Below the pieces are notes generated by a model. It was not told where the DNA came from and did no database searches. It saw only the letters and a program-made list of their open reading frames with translations. Both the position numbers and the translations under genes were made by a program. This document shows, piece by piece, positions 60,772 to 64,000 of a DNA stretch of 64,000 nucleotides. Where the stretch lies: positions 6,347,180-6,411,179 of the forward strand of contig OX940872.1 of NCBI GenBank assembly GCA_954871525.1. Reading direction: 5' to 3'. The stretch is from Parietaria judaica (lineage: Eukaryota; Streptophyta; Magnoliopsida; Rosales; Urticaceae). The first letter of the stretch is position 1. Every line of letters begins with the position of its first letter.

Positions 60772-60952
60772 CTATTTGTATCTTCCCACAGCTTTATTGA
60801 ACCGCAAAACAAAACTGAACGAGGCAGAGATTAAGAGATTAATCTATCTCTTGATTCTCCATGAAATCACATGCAATTTGCAATATGAAACCATGAAGAT
60901 CGCTCATTCTCTCTCTCTGCAGTTCAAGAAAGCTGTGGAAGAATGCAAAGAG
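60772..60952 (-). ncRNA. MIR396: MIR396 precursor, miR396a type
   Basis: On the minus strand, the 5' arm at 60940-60920 is the 21-nt miR396a (starts TTCCACAGCTTTC, ends GAACTG). The 3' arm at 60802-60782 is GTTCAATAAAGCTGTGGG then AAG, identical to the known miR396a star strand. The loop is long (about 117 nt) and holds a CT-rich stretch. The mature end G, the AATAAAG star and the long loop separate it from the two plus-strand copies, so it is an older paralogue. It is tail-to-tail with copy 2, about 10 kb away. It should act on the same GRF mRNAs. Confidence 0.95.
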
Positions 60953-61097
60953 GGCCATGATACATGAACACCCACCAAACACACACAGAAGATGATATAT
61001 ATATATATTGAGAGCTTTGGGATCTAAGCCAGTCGGAGAAAAGAGATCGGCTTAGTTGATAGGGAAGGGTGTAGGTTTTGAAAGAGTGAAGAGATGG

Positions 61098-61105
61098 TAT
61101 TTATA
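61098..61105 (-). promoter_or_regulatory. TATA box of the minus-strand MIR396
   Basis: TATAAATA on the minus strand (CTCCTTATAAATACC), about 160 bp before the mature miRNA. This gives a leader of about 130 nt if transcription starts 30 bp downstream. Confidence 0.7.
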
Positions 61106-61298
61106 AGGAGAAACCGAGGTTTTTCTTTTTAATTCTCATTTTTCTTATTTGAGTTTTGTTTTTAAAAAAAAAATAAATAAATAATAATAAATAAATTCAC
61201 CAATCCAAAGAAGAATAATGGTTACTAAAGCTACATGTTACCAAACCCTAATTCCCGAACATCTAATACTTTAAAAGCTGACTATGTTTGATCCCATT

Positions 61299-61344
<46 letters not shown>

Positions 61345-61706
61345 CTATTCTTTCATCCGACCCTCAATTACTTTGTAAATATTGAATAATCTTATTTTAT
61401 AATTCATAGTTTCTTTCTTCAGTCTAAATGTAGTTAAAAAATACATTATACATTTCTCTGTCTTCTAGTTTTAATTAATTTCACAAATATATACTACTAA
61501 TATAATGAAGAAAAAAGGGCAAATTTTATAATTTCACAATTGAAATATTCAAAAGGTTTAAATAAGAAACTAAAGTTTGAAAGTACATGTTAGTTTCTTT
61601 TTTAAGAAAGTTATTTTTTTTTAACAAGAGTGACACTATTGGTTAAGATTATATGTATTTGTTATATTACAAGATATATTCAAAGTGTAAGAACAACTGA
61701 CAAGTG
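61106..61706. other. Intergenic, upstream of the minus-strand MIR396
   Basis: A/T-rich promoter-side DNA with an (AT)n microsatellite at about 61302-61341. No further gene. Confidence 0.55.
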
Positions 61707-61714
61707 ACCGCATG

Positions 61715-62822
61715 CAGGGCGTAGTTACACATGTGTGAGCATAGGCACGTGAGTATGCTCAAATTTGAAAGAAAAAAAAATAGAAACGAAGCGATCGTTT
61801 CATCTCCTCTCTTCTCCTTCCTCTCTTTGTTTCCCTCTTTGCTGTGTTAGGGCATTCGACGTTGCTTTCCAGCCTAAAGAATCGAGGCATTTCCTTCGTC
61901 TTTCGATTTCGGCATTCTCGGCAACATTCAGTTTTGGTGTTCTCGGCATTCTTAGCGTCTTTCGGTTTTGGTATTCTCGGCGTCGTTCGTTCTCGGCATC
62001 CTTCGGTCTCGGTGGTCTCGGTGTTCTCGGCATTTTTCGGTCTCAGTGGTCTCGGTGTTCTCGGCGTCTTTCAATTTCGGTGTTCTCGGTGTCGTTCGGT
62101 TTCGGTGTTCTCGACATTATCGGCGTCTCTCGGTACTCTCGGCATTTCAGCGTCGTTTTGTCTCAGTGTTCTTGGTCTCGGCATTCTCATCGACATCCTT
62201 CGATCTCGGCGTTCTCGGCGTTCACTCTGAATTCTAGTTTAATTTCCGGTACATACTTTCATTTCTCGGCGTTCGCTCTGAATGTATAATATGGAGCTGT
62301 TTTATAAATAGTGTTGAACTTGAACTTTGAGTTTGAGTTTTTGTTGTTGAATATCAATTAAGTTGAACTTGAACAGAGTTTATATTTGAAACCTTTTTTA
62401 AAAAAAAAATTTGCAGAGTTATTTTTATAAGACTTCGGGTTTATTTAAAGTTTATATAGATTTATTGAATAATCTTTCGAGGCTAATAATATTTTTTGAC
62501 AGGAAGTTTGCTACAACAATGTTGAAATCTTTCAAAAAGGTATCGGTTTCTGATAAATCGGATCCGTCCACACGTGAAAAAATAATAGCAATCCGTTGAG
62601 AACTCCGATAGATCCTGGAAAAAGGCCTTCAATATTAAGCTACCATCCTTACGACGGAGACAGAATTCGAAGGATATATATGCAAATGCAACACTATCTG
62701 TTTATGATTTTTGTTTAAACTTCAGACGTTATTTCAATATTATTGTGTGATTTGTGTTATTTATGCTAAACAAAATATTAACATTGTGCTTCGGCTGGAA
62801 TAAAAGTCTAGCTACGCCACTG
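61715..62822 (+). mobile_element. hAT-like non-autonomous element with internal minisatellite
   Basis: A 1108-bp element. Left end CAGGGCGTAGTTACACATG; right end ...AAAAGTCTAGCTACGCCACTG, the complement of CAGTGGCGTAGCTAG, as in plant hAT elements of the zf-MYM/TTF transposase group. The flanking 8-mers ACCGCATG (61707-61714) and ATCGCATG (62823-62830) match at 7 of 8 bases. A short frame at about 62518-62599 (MLKSFKKVSVSDKSDPSTREK) resembles the start of such transposases, which would make this an internally deleted derivative; that step is inference. Confidence 0.8.
61905..62275 (+). repeat. C/G-rich minisatellite
   Basis: Irregular tandem units of about 25-34 bp built from TTCTCGGC, TTTCGGT and GGTCTCGGTG. 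It is much richer in C and G than its A/T-rich surroundings and lies entirely within the hAT-like element. Confidence 0.85.
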
Positions 62823-62830
62823 ATCGCATG

Positions 62831-64000
62831 CACTATTGGCCGCAATTACATAAATACCCAATTGTCACGTCTTGCTGGGATGAAACCGAAGACCTCTCGT
62901 AGAGTCGTGTAATATGTTAGTAACAGAGCCATCATTTCCACATAAAAATTGATGCAGCGGAAAATAGTCAATAGTGTTGCTCATCGTTGAAACGTAACCG
63001 CGGCCGTGACCCCATATATAAACGCCCATCACGGTTATCTTTCCCCCGAGTCTTGATCGTGACTCCACCACTTACAATCGAAATAGACCTTCGATTCAAC
63101 CACTAACTTTACCAAGAGGAACCTTTTTTTTAGTGCAACACTTTTTAGTTTTTAAAACTCTTTTCATTCGTCGATAGTATATGGAAACTCCTTCACATGT
63201 AATTACAATTTATATTAAGCATAAAAATTTAAAATTAATTACCTTAATCTTATTTAGACTGATTCAAATAAAAAAAAAACTATCATTCTACTTTATACGT
63301 ACACCTGCGACTTATTCAAATAGCTAACCTATAATATTTTAAATCAAATGTTAGTCGTAGTAATTTAAAATATAACTATTCACAATTTTAATAATTAAAT
63401 TAAACTCACAATTCTAACAAACTAATCTCATGATTGTAGCACATCTTATGTAGCTAACAAATACACATAGAAGTTTTTCTTTTTTCGAGAGTGAGAGAGG
63501 GCACGTGTCGATGGTGGGTCTTGCTCGTTTCTGTACCGCTAGACCAAATAAATTTGATTTTTATAAATAAAAAAATCAGTATATCTTTGTGATTAAATAA
63601 TTAGCTGTCACAAACTAATTCTTCACTATTTTTGCATCAACCATTTGCTTTATTACTTGATTGATTCCCTCAATATGCTAAACTTCTTTATTTTTAATCA
63701 TGATCTAGATATTTTGCTAAGAAAGAGTTATAATTTTTAATACAATATATATATATATATATATTTGTGTTTTTAATACAATATATAATTTGTGTGGACA
63801 TCAGGTTTAGAATTGACAAATAAGTGTATAGGGCTTCAATACTTTTGCTTTGTGTAATTAGACCAATGAGCTACGTTGAAATGGCTTTCCTAAAAGTGTA
63901 ATGATTAACAAGTTCACCGAGTAAGGGTGTGTTTGTTTGCACTTAATAATCTTAATGGTTAAGATGTAGAGTCATTAACTGAATTTGTTTTTTTATCTCA
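62831..64000. other. Intergenic to the right edge
   Basis: A moderately G+C-rich segment at 62860-63115 (for example CGTAACCGCGGCCGTGACCCC) has no recognisable product. The remainder is A/T-rich with an (AT)n run at about 63746-63763. Confidence 0.5.

Noticed and set aside
61765..62289. A 174-codon Ser/Phe/Arg-rich plus-strand frame
   Set aside because: All three plus frames and part of the minus strand are open here because the minisatellite unit lacks stops; there is no evidence for a protein.

Overview
This is a nuclear window from a flowering plant, most likely a eudicot. The evidence is intron-split genes with GT-AG borders, plant-specific families (RLCK-VII kinase, membrane-anchored calmodulin-like protein, MIR396), A+T-rich intergenic DNA full of microsatellites, and plant transposons of almost every order. 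The species cannot be named from the sequence alone. Few of the open reading frames are genes. I support three protein-coding loci and three microRNA precursors; nearly everything else is mobile-element DNA or diverged noncoding repeat.

Left part (1-16.2 kb). The window opens in the 3' end of an LTR retrotransposon. Next to it, on the minus strand, lies an RLCK-VII (PBL34/35/36-like) kinase gene whose five visible exons stop in mid-kinase domain at 773, just before the retroelement. Then come about 8.5 kb of intergenic DNA with two foldback elements, a complete five-exon CUE-domain gene (11626-13523, +), and an intact single-exon four-EF-hand calmodulin-like gene with an N-terminal membrane anchor (15984-15313, -).

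Middle part (16.2-33.8 kb). This is a gene desert. It contains a diverged 210-250 bp tandem repeat, a tRNA-derived SINE with target duplication, a Tat/Ogre-like LTR remnant, a MULE-type element with a perfect 9-bp target duplication, a 5'-truncated LINE tail with a perfect 14-bp duplication, a decayed hAT transposase and long microsatellites.

Right part (33.8-64 kb). This is a MIR396 cluster. Two plus-strand precursors of the miR396b type (34.26 kb and 50.79 kb) sit in copies of a roughly 17-kb duplication, and a minus-strand precursor of the miR396a type lies at 60.9 kb. Each has a TATA box upstream. Between them are noncoding segments copied two to four times (about 41-44 kb and 44.2-47.7 kb, with relatives at 38.7 and 56-58.7 kb), reshaped after copying by hAT and MULE insertions. 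A complete 1.48-kb non-autonomous LTR retrotransposon with matching 5-bp target duplications sits at 56362-57838, and a 1.1-kb hAT-like element carrying a C/G-rich minisatellite at 61715-62822.

The three MIR396 genes would all feed the miR396 pool, whose known main targets are GROWTH-REGULATING FACTOR mRNAs. The kinase, CUE and calmodulin-like genes show no evident functional link to each other or to the cluster.
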